Positions 34,796 to 45,100 of a stretch of DNA of 64,000 bases are shown here, piece by piece (the first letter of the stretch is position 1; every line of letters begins with the position of its first letter). Origin of the DNA: Candidatus Gastranaerophilales bacterium (GTDB taxonomy: Bacteria > Cyanobacteriota > Vampirovibrionia > Gastranaerophilales > Gastranaerophilaceae); NCBI GenBank assembly GCA_944323145.1, contig CALURJ010000003.1:62001-126000 (forward strand), written 5' to 3'. The position numbers and the translations under genes were made by a program. Under the pieces are notes generated by a model that was not told the DNA's origin, did no database searches, and was given only the letters and a program-made list of their open reading frames with translations.

Positions 34796-36805
34796 ATGAA
34801 TGAACTACTAAGCAGGTTAAAAAACAGTATCAATTCGCAGATACTGCATAAAGTAAACAGCGCACTATTGGAACAATATAAATTTGTTCCAATTAGTGTT
34901 AAAGACAATTTCCTGTTTGTAGCTATTAATTCAGCTTCGGATAAAGAGGTTATTAACCTTAAACTGAAAGAGTTTTATCCGCAGCAGATTAAATTTATTC
35001 AGGTGCCTGATCAGGATTTATCCGATTTAATTGCAAGTTTAAAGGATGAATTTAATAAAGACACTTCTGATGATGGTACGTCAAAGCAGGTTCGCTTAGG
35101 TGAACTGCTTGTTCAAAAAGGTTATATCAATGATGTACAACTTCTTCAGGCGCTTGCGGAAAGTAAACGCCAAAAAATTCCTATAGGTTCTACTTTATTT
35201 AAACTCGGCTTTATTACTCTTGACCAGTTAAAAGAAATACTGCATCTTCAAACCGGGTATGATCTTGTTACTCCGGAACAGCTTGCTTCTCAGGAAAAGT
35301 TTATTAAAATTTTGCCTGAGGATTTTATTAAAACAAATAAAATTATCCCGATATCTTCTGACGGAAAAACTTTAATCCTTGGTGTTGTTACTCCTGTAAA
35401 GCCTGACGTTCTTAAGGAAATTATTTATTTAACAGGGCAAAATCCAAAACAGCTTTTAATGACTCATTATGAGTTTGAAAACTCATTAAATACTTTTTTC
35501 AGTGAACAGAAAAAAGAAACTGAAAGGGTAATTAAGCAGATTGAGAGCGAAGCTGAAGATTTTGAAGTTGAAGAATCGCTTGCAGATATGGTTGATAAAC
35601 AGCTCAAGGATTCAACCGGCTCTGTCGCAAAGTTCGTTAATCAGATTATTACTAACGCGATTGACAATAAGGTTTCAGATATTCACATAGAACCCAGACT
35701 TTCAGGTTATATTGTCAGATACAGAAAAGACGGCATGCTTCAAAAAGTTCTTGATATCCCGCCTAAGGTTGAAACATCTGTTATCGCCCGTTTCAAGGTT
35801 TTGTCAAGAATGAACATTGCAGAACACAGGCGTCCGCAGGACGGTACTTTTTCAATTAAATATAAAAACGGTTCTTATGACTTCCGTATTAACACGCTGC
35901 CTGTTTCCGGAAAGGAAAAGGTCTGTATCCGTATTCTTGCTCCTGCAGTAAGCTTGAACGCTGATGACAAAAATATTAAACTTATCGGCGGTACTGATGA
36001 AGATATTGCAAAAATTAAGAATATGGTCAGCTGCCCGAACGGTATTATTCTTACATCTGGTCCTACAGGTTCCGGTAAAACAACTACTCTGTATTCTGTA
36101 CTGAAAAGTTTGAATGATGAAGATGTAAATATTACAACAATTGAAGACCCGATAGAAATTAAGCTTGAAGGGATTAACCAGTCACAGATTAACGCCAAAG
36201 CTGGTATTACATTTGCATCATGTATGCGTGCAATCTTAAGACAAGACCCTGATATCATTCTGGTAGGTGAAATTCGTGACTATGAAACTCTGGAGATTGC
36301 AATTTCTGCAGCCTTAACAGGTCACCTTGTATTGAGTACGGTTCACACAAACTCTGCTGCAGCAACTGTTACCCGTTTAATTGAAATGGGCGCGAAAGAT
36401 TACCTTGTTTCTTCAACCCTGTCCGGAGTTATAGCACAACGTCTGGTCAGAAAATTGTGTGATGATTGTAAGGAGCAGTATTCTCCAACACATGATGAAG
36501 CAAGACAAATTATTGCCAATGAAGGTGAAATTCAGGAATTTATGAAAAAACCTATATATAGAGCAAAAGGTTGTGCAAAATGTGATTTTACAGGTTATAA
36601 AGGCAGGCTCGGTGTATATGAAATTATGACTATTACAAAAGAAATTAAAAAGTTGATTGCAAGAGGTGCACATGATTTGGAAATTGAAGAATCTGCAGTG
36701 AAAAACGGTATGAGAACACTTCACCAATCTTGTATAAATCATATACTTAACGGAGAAACTACAATAGATGAATTCGTAAGGGTTCTCGGGGTTGTAAATG
36801 AATAG
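34796..36805 (+). CDS. pilB: Type IV pilus/type II secretion assembly ATPase (PilB/GspE)
   Basis: The hexameric motor for pilin polymerisation. Of 669 residues, the N-terminal third has an MshEN-type domain (RLGELLVQKGYINDVQLLQA, with GSTLFKLGFITLDQL), a fold that binds c-di-GMP in several PilB/MshE proteins. The catalytic half has Walker A SGPTGSGKTTTLYSVL, the Asp box TTIEDPIEIKLEGINQSQIN, Walker B DPDIILVGEIRDYETLEIA and the His box LTGHLVLSTVHTN. A CxxC pair on each side (CDDC, CAKC) forms the usual zinc site. It is 18 bp after the secretin. Confidence 0.95.
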   Translation: MNELLSRLKNSINSQILHKVNSALLEQYKFVPISVKDNFLFVAINSASDKEVINLKLKEFYPQQIKFIQVPDQDLSDLIASLKDEFNKDTSDDGTSKQVRLGELLVQKGYINDVQLLQALAESKRQKIPIGSTLFKLGFITLDQLKEILHLQTGYDLVTPEQLASQEKFIKILPEDFIKTNKIIPISSDGKTLILGVVTPVKPDVLKEIIYLTGQNPKQLLMTHYEFENSLNTFFSEQKKETERVIKQIESEAEDFEVEESLADMVDKQLKDSTGSVAKFVNQIITNAIDNKVSDIHIEPRLSGYIVRYRKDGMLQKVLDIPPKVETSVIARFKVLSRMNIAEHRRPQDGTFSIKYKNGSYDFRINTLPVSGKEKVCIRILAPAVSLNADDKNIKLIGGTDEDIAKIKNMVSCPNGIILTSGPTGSGKTTTLYSVLKSLNDEDVNITTIEDPIEIKLEGINQSQINAKAGITFASCMRAILRQDPDIILVGEIRDYETLEIAISAALTGHLVLSTVHTNSAAATVTRLIEMGAKDYLVSSTLSGVIAQRLVRKLCDDCKEQYSPTHDEARQIIANEGEIQEFMKKPIYRAKGCAKCDFTGYKGRLGVYEIMTITKEIKKLIARGAHDLEIEESAVKNGMRTLHQSCINHILNGETTIDEFVRVLGVVNE

Positions 36806-36813
36806 GAGATACT

Positions 36814-38037
36814 ATGACGATATATAGTTATATAGCACTAAAGAATAATAAAGATATTGTTAAAGGTAAGGTTGATGCTGCTGACCAAAGGGAGGCAAGA
36901 GAAGCCATAAGAAAACTCGGGTTTATTCCGACCAAGGTTTATGAAGAAAAATCCAAGGAAGATGAAAAGAACGCTAAAAAAGATGTTAAGGGCGGCAAGG
37001 TTCATAAACTCGGGCTTCAAGATCGTATTGATTTTACCTCAACGCTTCAAATTCTTGCACAGGCCGGTATCCCTATTATTGAATCATTAATGTTTATTGA
37101 AAATGACGCTGCAAAGTTAAAAGTACGTGAGGTTGCTAAGGAATTAAGACGCCAGATTATGGCAGGTGCGACTTTTGCCGATACCGTTGCTAAGTATCCG
37201 GAACAATTTGGACAGGTTTATATCGGTCTTGTAAAAGCCGGTGAAGATTCCGGTGAATTGGAAAAAACATTACAACGTTTGTTGGAACTTCAACAAAAAG
37301 AAGCAAATATCAGAGGTAAGGTTATTGGAACATTGATGTATCCTATGTTCGTTATACTTTTGGCAATTATTATCGTACTTGTTATGTTAATGTTTGTATT
37401 CCCTGTATTTAAAGAAATGTTTGACGGTATGGGGAAAGAACTTCCCTGGATTACGGCAACATTGATGAGTGCGGGTGTATTTTTGAAAACGTACTGGTTT
37501 TTTGCCCCTATAATTGTCGGTTCAATTGTCGGAACTTGTACATTTATAATGAAATGGCAGCCTTCAAAGAGAAAAGTTGATGAATATGTTTTAAAGGTTC
37601 CTCTTCTTTCTTCTCTTATTGAATACTCAAATTTTGCAAACTTTATTGCAGTTATGCAGGTTGCTTATGATGCGGGTGTTCCGATTATTGAGTGTTTGTA
37701 TCTTGCAAATATGACTTTGACAAATCATACTTTGAAAACAAAGGTTGAAACAGCAACATTAAAGGTTCAGCAGGGGCAGCATTTATCTATTGCCCTGCGA
37801 TCAACACGTGTTATGCCGAAAATGATTTTGTTTATGATTGCCACCGGTGAACAATCAGGTAACCTTGGGGAAATGTTATTACAGGCAACTTCCTATATTG
37901 ATAAAATGCTTGACGGTATTATTGATACGATGACGAAGATGATTGAACCGATAATGCTTATCGTAATCGGTAGTATCGTATTAACTCTGGCTCTTGCTCT
38001 GTACTTACCGTTGTTCAACTCTTATATGACAGATTAA
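36814..38037 (+). CDS. pilC: Type IV pilus/type II secretion platform protein (PilC/GspF)
   Basis: The inner-membrane platform on which the ATPase acts. The 407 residues contain two T2SSF domains (DRIDFTSTLQILAQAGIPII and YSNFANFIAVMQVAYDAGVP), each followed by membrane helices (VIGTLMYPMFVILLAIIIVL near 170; FAPIIVGSIVGTC; the C-terminal MLIVIGSIVLTLALALYLPL). Signature segments VKAGEDSGELEKTL and IATGEQSGNLGEML are present. Start 8 bp after pilB. No pilin gene is in the window. Confidence 0.95.
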   Translation: MTIYSYIALKNNKDIVKGKVDAADQREAREAIRKLGFIPTKVYEEKSKEDEKNAKKDVKGGKVHKLGLQDRIDFTSTLQILAQAGIPIIESLMFIENDAAKLKVREVAKELRRQIMAGATFADTVAKYPEQFGQVYIGLVKAGEDSGELEKTLQRLLELQQKEANIRGKVIGTLMYPMFVILLAIIIVLVMLMFVFPVFKEMFDGMGKELPWITATLMSAGVFLKTYWFFAPIIVGSIVGTCTFIMKWQPSKRKVDEYVLKVPLLSSLIEYSNFANFIAVMQVAYDAGVPIIECLYLANMTLTNHTLKTKVETATLKVQQGQHLSIALRSTRVMPKMILFMIATGEQSGNLGEMLLQATSYIDKMLDGIIDTMTKMIEPIMLIVIGSIVLTLALALYLPLFNSYMTD

Positions 38038-38049
38038 TAAGGACAAAGA

Positions 38050-38868
38050 ATGAAAAAGACTTATGTTATTACAGGAACTACATCAGGTATCGGAAAAACT
38101 TTATTAGAAGCTTTTGCAAAAGATAATATTGTTTTTGCCGGTTACAGAAATGAGAAGTATCTTGAAGATTTAAAATTCGTTTCTGATAATGTAATTCCTT
38201 TCTATATTAATATGGAAAGAAAAGAGTCAATAGCTCAGGCTGCTGCTTATATAAAATCAAAAACTGATAAAATCGATACAATTATAAATGTTGCAGGATG
38301 TGTTGTTGCAGGCTTAATTGATAGAATTGATGTTGATGATATAAGAAAACAGTTTGAAGTGAATACATTTTCTCATCTTGATTTAACCCAGAGGCTTCTG
38401 CCTTTGCTGAGGGATGGGAAAGTTATTAACATTAGTTCAATGGCAAGTTTTGGCATATTTCCGTTTGTTGCGCCTTATTGTGCATCAAAGCGGGCTTTGG
38501 ATATTCTTTTTAATTCTCTGGCAGTTGAGTCAAATATTAAAGTCGTCTCTGTGAAACCAGGTGTAATTGCAACTCCTCTGTGGGGAAAATCAGTTGAAAT
38601 AAATAAAAAGTCAATAGAGAGATGCAAAGAATATGAAAAAGAAATGCAGTATATGGTTGCAAATGCAAGGAAAAACGAAACTAACGGACTTAATGTTCAC
38701 AGAGTTACGGATTTAGTAATAAAAATTGACAGGATGGAAAATCCAAAGTCGTCTTATACTGTAGGCAGGGACGCTTTTTTTGCAAAGCTGGTTTCCAAAC
38801 TTCCGCAGGATTGGCTCAATAAGATGATAAAATACGGGATTAAAGCTAAGGTTTCTTCCTTAAAATAA
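38050..38868 (+). CDS. Short-chain dehydrogenase/reductase
   Basis: A 272-residue SDR. It shows TGTTSGIGKTL (cofactor motif, residues 8-18), NVAGCVVAG in place of NNAG, the Ser in INISSMASFG, and Tyr-x3-Lys in YCASKRALD, followed by VKPGVIATPLW. This is the classical layout of 11-beta-HSD/retinol dehydrogenase-like SDRs, often acting on lipids. It starts 13 bp after pilC and is probably co-transcribed with the pilus genes, though its role there is unclear. Its last 23 bp overlap the convergent small gene. Confidence 0.85.
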   Translation: MKKTYVITGTTSGIGKTLLEAFAKDNIVFAGYRNEKYLEDLKFVSDNVIPFYINMERKESIAQAAAYIKSKTDKIDTIINVAGCVVAGLIDRIDVDDIRKQFEVNTFSHLDLTQRLLPLLRDGKVINISSMASFGIFPFVAPYCASKRALDILFNSLAVESNIKVVSVKPGVIATPLWGKSVEINKKSIERCKEYEKEMQYMVANARKNETNGLNVHRVTDLVIKIDRMENPKSSYTVGRDAFFAKLVSKLPQDWLNKMIKYGIKAKVSSLK

Positions 38869-39082
38869 TTTCGTAATTTAAAACCTCTGCAATTTCTGCA
38901 AGTTCAGTGACACGCAGTCTTTTGTGCTTAAGCTTGTTATAAAGATTTCTGACGCTGTCTTTTTTATCAAAAAGTTCATTTACGGCATATTTTAGAAGAG
39001 TCATATTGAGACCTTCAATGTTAGCCAAATATTTTAATTGTTTAGACAAATTTTTTGTGTCAAGTTTAATTTCATCTGCCAT
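38846..39082 (-). CDS. Small helix-turn-helix-like protein
   Basis: A 78-residue protein (start at MADEIKLD; a longer frame begins twelve codons earlier in an AT-rich stretch). The C-terminal part, SVRNLYNKLKHKRLRVTELA through EIAEVLNYEIILRKKP, resembles the helical repeats of XRE-type or phage-regulator-like proteins, in which a helix-turn-helix ends in a beta strand. Function unknown. It overlaps the SDR gene end by 23 bp on the opposite strand. Confidence 0.5.
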   Translation of the reverse strand: MADEIKLDTKNLSKQLKYLANIEGLNMTLLKYAVNELFDKKDSVRNLYNKLKHKRLRVTELAEIAEVLNYEIILRKKP

Positions 39083-39214
39083 GATTTTGATTATATAATA
39101 ATTTTTATATATATTCAATTAATAATGAATAAAATACTATTCGGAAATATACTCGTGCTTACTTGAAAAAAGCTTGTTATTTATGATAAAATGCGGATAA
39201 ATATGAGGTAGATT

Positions 39215-40519
39215 ATGAAAATAGCTTTGTTAAACCACGGGTGTGCCAAAAATTTAGTTGACAGCGAGTTAATGCTTGGACTTCTTGCGCAAAAAGGATA
39301 TGAGGTTTCTCTGGATGAAAATGATGCCGATATTGTAGTTATAAATACCTGTTCTTTTATTCATGATGCGGAAAAGGAATCAGTACAGGCTATTTTACAG
39401 ATGGTTCAGGATGGAAAAAAGGTTATTGTAACCGGCTGTCTGCCTCAAAAATACAAAGGTGAACTTAAGAAAGCAATTCCTGAAATTGCTGGAATGATAG
39501 GAACTTCCGATATCAAGGAAATTGTGGAAGTTGTTGATCACGTCGCAAATAATAAAAAGTATGTTTCAATGGTTTCGGAAAAACCGGAATATATTTATCC
39601 TGAAAATATTGAAAGACAGCAGATTACTGTCGGTGCAAGCTCTTATATAAAAATTGCAGACGGATGCAACTATCATTGCGGTTATTGTATTATTCCTCAA
39701 TTAAGGGGAGAGTATCATTCAAGAACTATTGAAAATATTGTAGAGGAAGCAAAAGAGCTTGTTGGTAAAGGAGTAACGGAAATTGTTCTTATTGCTCAAG
39801 ATACAACGAGCTATGGAATAGATTTGTACGGAAAACAGTCACTGTCGCTGCTTCTTGAAGAGTTGAACAAGATAGACGGTTTGGGATGGATTAGAATTAT
39901 GTATGCTTATCCTTCGCAGATTACAGATGAATTAATTGATACTATCGCAAGGTTAGATAAGGTGGTTAAATATATTGATCTTCCTCTTCAGCATTGTAAT
40001 GCCGAAATCCTTAAGGCAATGCGCCGTCCTGTTATGAATTATGAAGAATTGATTAAAAAAATTAGAGCTAAAATTCCTGATGTTGCTATCCGTACCGCAT
40101 TTATCGTCGGTTATCCCGGAGAAACAGATGAACAGTTTGATGAATTATATGAATTCGTAAAACGTGTAAGATTTGAAAAAATGGGTGTTTTTGAATATTC
40201 AAGAGAAAAAAATACTGTTTCTTATGCAATGTCGGAGCAGGTTCCGGCAAAGATTAAAAAACAGCGTCATAAAAAACTGATGTCATTGCAGCAGAAAATA
40301 TCAAAAGAAATAAATGAATCTTATATCGGAAAAACTATATCTTGTATAGTTGAAGGTTATACGGATGATGGAGTTGTGCTGCTGCGCTCGCAGCATGATG
40401 CCCCCGAAATTGACGGATTGGTTTATGCATCATCTGAAAATCCGGTTATCCCGGGAGATATTGAAAATGTTTTGATTGAACGTTCTGATGAATATGACTT
40501 ATTTGGCACAATAGTATAG
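39215..40519 (+). CDS. rimO: Ribosomal protein S12 methylthiotransferase
   Basis: A radical-SAM enzyme that adds a methylthio group to an aspartate of ribosomal protein S12. The 434 residues hold the N-terminal UPF0004 domain with three cluster cysteines (NHGCAKN, INTCSF, VTGCLPQ), the radical-SAM triad CNYHCGYC near residue 147, and a C-terminal TRAM domain (KTISCIVEGYTDDGVVLLRS). GCAKNLVDSELM and the IPQLRGEYHSR segment favour RimO over MiaB. GAGG precedes the ATG. Confidence 0.95.
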   Translation: MKIALLNHGCAKNLVDSELMLGLLAQKGYEVSLDENDADIVVINTCSFIHDAEKESVQAILQMVQDGKKVIVTGCLPQKYKGELKKAIPEIAGMIGTSDIKEIVEVVDHVANNKKYVSMVSEKPEYIYPENIERQQITVGASSYIKIADGCNYHCGYCIIPQLRGEYHSRTIENIVEEAKELVGKGVTEIVLIAQDTTSYGIDLYGKQSLSLLLEELNKIDGLGWIRIMYAYPSQITDELIDTIARLDKVVKYIDLPLQHCNAEILKAMRRPVMNYEELIKKIRAKIPDVAIRTAFIVGYPGETDEQFDELYEFVKRVRFEKMGVFEYSREKNTVSYAMSEQVPAKIKKQRHKKLMSLQQKISKEINESYIGKTISCIVEGYTDDGVVLLRSQHDAPEIDGLVYASSENPVIPGDIENVLIERSDEYDLFGTIV

Positions 40520-40552
40520 TTGTGTTATAATAATTTCGGGATAAATTAAATA

Positions 40553-41998
40553 ATGGAATTTATAGAAAATAAGGAAGTTGAAAAAGAACAGCTAAAAGCT
40601 ATTTTTAGGGATATGATTAAGTATTCGCCGTCCAAAATAATCGGCATGTTCGGCAATGCAATTATTGTTCCGGTATATACAAGCCTTTTGCCGCCTGATC
40701 AATATGGTTTATATTCCCTTTCAATTGCTGTTCTTTCTTTCTTATGTATTATATTCTCCGATTGGGTCGGACTTTCCGGCTTAAGATTTTTTAAACATCA
40801 CCAGATGATGCAGGATATGCCAAAGTATTTGACCACTTTGGTTACGATGCTTATATCAAATATATTTATTATGTTTGTTTTGGCATTGACCTTTAGGCAG
40901 AATTTTTATGACTTTTTCCATATTCCAGTAAAATATTTTCTTGCAATCCTTGTTTTGATAATTCCTGTTGCCATAAGAGCGCTGCTTTTCCAACTTTTAA
41001 GAGCACAGCTAAAGTCGATGTCTTTTACGCTTTCAACAATTATTAACCAGTTTTTAACAATTCTGTTATCGATATTTTTTGTTAAGTTCTTCCACCTCGG
41101 TGCAATTGCGCTGCTTTTAGGTATGGGAGTTTCAATTTCTTTGATTGATTTGCTTTTGATATATCAAAGTAATATTTTATCATGGTTTAAGCTTCAAAAG
41201 ATTGAATGGAGTTCTGTTTTTCCAATTATAAAATATGGAATTCCTATAGCAGCAACATCGTTGAGTGCATGGATTATTAACCAGAGTAATAAATTTATTA
41301 TGAACAGTATCCATGGATTTTCTCAGGTTGGTATTGTCGGTGTTGCATACGGTTTGACTTTACCTTTGCTTATGACAATCTTTTCAATTATAACGGTTGC
41401 AGCTGTACCTAGAATTATAAATATGTATGAAGAAAGAATTGATGTTCGTCCTATAATTTCAAGATTTACGGGCTATTATATTTTAATAGCGCTTCCTGTT
41501 ATTACTGTAATTTCTTTGTATGCAACGGATTATGTAAGCATGCTTTCTTCAAATGATAAATTTTTGGATGCATTTAAATTAATCCCTTACTTTGCATTCG
41601 GTACATTTTTTATGGCAATAACAGACTATACAACATTACAATACCATCTTGCAAATAAGACATATATTGATTTTATTATAAAATTGACCTCCGGTATTGT
41701 CGGGGTTGTTTTAAATATTTGGTTAATACCGCCGTACGGGCTTGTAGGTGTCGGAATTGCAACATTAGGTGCAAACTTTTTATATTTTCTGTTAAGTATA
41801 ATTATTGTACTGCCGGGGCTTAAACTTATTTACCCGTCTTCGGTAATGGGAAGAATGACTATTTCGTCCGTACCGTTTTTTGTTTTGTATTATTTGTTTA
41901 ATAAATTAATACACTTGCCTGCTTTGGTTGAAATGCTTATGCTGATGTGTGTATTTTATGCTAGTTATTGGCTGTTATCACGAAAAACTGTCAATTAA
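40553..41998 (+). CDS. Polysaccharide flippase (Wzx/MATE-like)
   Basis: A 481-residue integral membrane protein with about 12-14 hydrophobic segments spread over its length and an N-terminal cytoplasmic tail of about 35 residues. YTSLLPPDQYGLYSLSIAVL and the FGTFFMAITDYTTLQYHLAN to GLVGVGIATLGANFLYFLLS region are typical of the polysaccharide-transport branch of the MOP superfamily. These flip lipid-linked glycans across the inner membrane. It stands alone here, without glycan-synthesis genes. Confidence 0.88.
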   Translation: MEFIENKEVEKEQLKAIFRDMIKYSPSKIIGMFGNAIIVPVYTSLLPPDQYGLYSLSIAVLSFLCIIFSDWVGLSGLRFFKHHQMMQDMPKYLTTLVTMLISNIFIMFVLALTFRQNFYDFFHIPVKYFLAILVLIIPVAIRALLFQLLRAQLKSMSFTLSTIINQFLTILLSIFFVKFFHLGAIALLLGMGVSISLIDLLLIYQSNILSWFKLQKIEWSSVFPIIKYGIPIAATSLSAWIINQSNKFIMNSIHGFSQVGIVGVAYGLTLPLLMTIFSIITVAAVPRIINMYEERIDVRPIISRFTGYYILIALPVITVISLYATDYVSMLSSNDKFLDAFKLIPYFAFGTFFMAITDYTTLQYHLANKTYIDFIIKLTSGIVGVVLNIWLIPPYGLVGVGIATLGANFLYFLLSIIIVLPGLKLIYPSSVMGRMTISSVPFFVLYYLFNKLIHLPALVEMLMLMCVFYASYWLLSRKTVN

Positions 41999-42188
41999 AG
42001 AATATCTTTACAATTATTAATAATTTAGCAAAATAAAATATTTATATATTTTTATAATTTAGCATTTCTGTATATAAACTTAAATGTTTGTAACAAAAAA
42101 TAGCAAAAGAGTTTTGCTCTTGATAAAATAATAAAACTGGAAGTTAAAACTAATCAGATTAGGGAAAATTTGAAAGGAATATAAAAAC

Positions 42189-45100
42189 ATGATTCAGGTT
42201 AAATCCGCTAAAAGAAAAGTTGTAGCATCAGCATTGACATTTTGTTTCTTTTTGCAGCAATCATTTTGTTTACAGGTAGCGGCTACACAAATTACCGGTG
42301 TTGTTGGAAATAATGGCGTGTATGATATTGATCCTACTGCTGTTAACGGTGATGTAGGATTTAGAAAGTATAATAATTTTAACCTGAGTGCTGGTGATAT
42401 TGCCAATCTCATATTTAACATGGAAGGCAAAGATGTTTCTACCTTTGTAAATATGGTCGATAATACTATTAATATTAACGGTATTGTAAACTCAGTTAAT
42501 AAAAATGGCGGATTTACTGACGGACATGTAGTTTTTGTATCCCCGAACGGAATGGTAGTAGGAGCTTCAGGTGTATTAAACGTTGGATCTTTATCTGTTA
42601 TGACTCCTGACCAAAGTACTTATGACAGATTTAAAGGAAGTGTTAATGTTCCATCAATTGCGGAAGATTATGAAAGTATATTGAGCGCTCCGGGAACAGG
42701 AGCCGTTAAAATTGACGGTCAGGTACTTGCACGTGATTTTGTGAAAATAAGTGCAGCTGACGTTAATATAGGAAACAATGCGACAATTCTTGCCGGTGTG
42801 AATGATACAACAAAAATCCTTTCTAACAGACAGGCGGAAGATTTATTCAGCAAACTCGTTAACAGTGATGTAAGTACTGGAAATTCTTTTGCTAATAACA
42901 ACGGCAGTATTGTTATTACATCTTATGGTAAAGATGGCGGAACAAATATCGCAGGGCAACTTAGAAACTATGCTAAAAATGGTAATATAGAGATAAAGAA
43001 TACCGGTTCTAAAGGTATTGATATTTCCGGAAATGTAATAAATACAAACGGGACTTTGTTGGCTGATAATAGTGGTGCAGGCGGCTTACTGGTTAGCGGT
43101 AATGTTACAAATACCGGCGATTTGACAATGACAAACAGCGGTAACGGCGGTTTGCTCGTATCAGGAAATGTTACGAATAACAATGGTGCGTTAAAATTAG
43201 AAAATACAAATGGAGAATTACTTGTTAATACAACAGGTATAGTAACTTCCAACGGTACATCATTGCTTGTTGATAACTCTGGTGCCGGTGGCATGGATAT
43301 TCAGGGTAAAGTTAAAAATACCAACACAAATGCGAATGTGAGATTTAATAACAGCAATTCTGATATGAAACTAGGCAGTTCTGCTGTTGATAAAAATATT
43401 GAATCAAACGCAAATGTAAATATACAGATTACAAACGGTGACCTTTTAAATAACGGTGTAAGCAATGTCTTAATTGCAACTTCAAATGGTGCAGATTTAA
43501 ATATAAAAGCAGAAAACGGAGCAATAGGCAAAGAAGTCGGGCCTTGTGACGGCGGTGTATGTACAGGTATCGGTACAGATGCACGTGACTTGACCAAATC
43601 TGTTAATATTGCGGTTGACGGTAAAGTTAATGCTGTAAGTACAGGTTCTGTTAATGAGTCTTTGGTTAATCTTGCAAGTATTGATAAAAATATGAATGTT
43701 GACCAGATAAAAGCTGACGGCAGAGTTATACTTCTTGCTGACAGTTCTGTTAAAGGTTCAAAAGCTTATGATATTATTAACGCTTCTTCAGACTCTACAA
43801 AACCGAATGTTGAAGGTGCAGGAATTTCAATAATTTCCAGCGGTGATATCGGTAAAGCTGATAATGCATTGACGTTTAGACAGACTCAAGGAAAGTTTGG
43901 CAATATTGATTCTAATTTGAACTATTCTTCTGACGCTAAATACGGCGTTGATATGCTTGCTATTAATAATATTAATATTAAAGAATTGGATTCTGAAGAT
44001 GGTAACAAGCTTGATACTAATGTATGCGGGCTTATATCAAGGAACGGAAGTATTAATGCTGAATTTTCTGGTGACACATATATAAGAGAAACAACCGCAG
44101 CTGATAATATAAATTTAACTACGCGCGGTAAAAATATATATATTGAACATCTCGGAGAAGTTCCTACTTATGCTCAGGATTATTATGGACCGAATACCAA
44201 TATTCATCCGGATAAAGTTAAAATTACATCTTTAGATCTCGGTACAGATTGGAATAATCGTGCTGATTCAACAATTATTATAAAAAATGGTACAATTGAT
44301 GGTCTGGGACAGGGCAGGCCGTCATCAGAACAGGATTTGACTCTTGTTGCTGATAATGCTTATGCCGGCGGATATTACTTTAACATGGGTAATAATAGAG
44401 GCGAGATCCCGAATGAAAACCCTGCAAATTCTACAGGACATAAATTTAATCCGTCTACTGTTGTAAAAGATGACCGCACAGGAGAAATTACAACATCAAA
44501 CGGCGGAACAATTTCAATTAGGGCAAAAGCAGTTCGTCCTGATGATGTTACAGCAATCGGCAGAAATGAGGAAGAACGTAATTATTACTATGGCGGCAGT
44601 TCTCAAGGTGGCGATGAAGGCTACGATGGCGTTAACGGTGGTAATGACGGAAACAAACAGGGTACTGAAGAGGATGATGACAACCTTGTAGTACCAAAAG
44701 ATGATCCTGATGTTCCGCCATTGGATACAGATACTGACACAGATACTGATACGGATACAGACACAGACACAGACACAGACACTGATACTGATACTGATAC
44801 TGATACTGACTCGGATACAGACGTTGACAACGATAATGACAACGACGATGATACCGATACAGACAACGATACGGATACCGACACAGATACTGATGTAGAT
44901 ACTGACACAGATACGGATACAGACACTGACACAGATACTGATACAGATACCGACATTGATACAGATACCGACACAGACACAGACACTGATACTGATACTG
45001 ACTCGGATACTGACGTTGATAACGATACCGACAACGACAATGATAACGATAGCGATAATGATAATGATGATGATACCGATACGGATAATGATACCGATAC

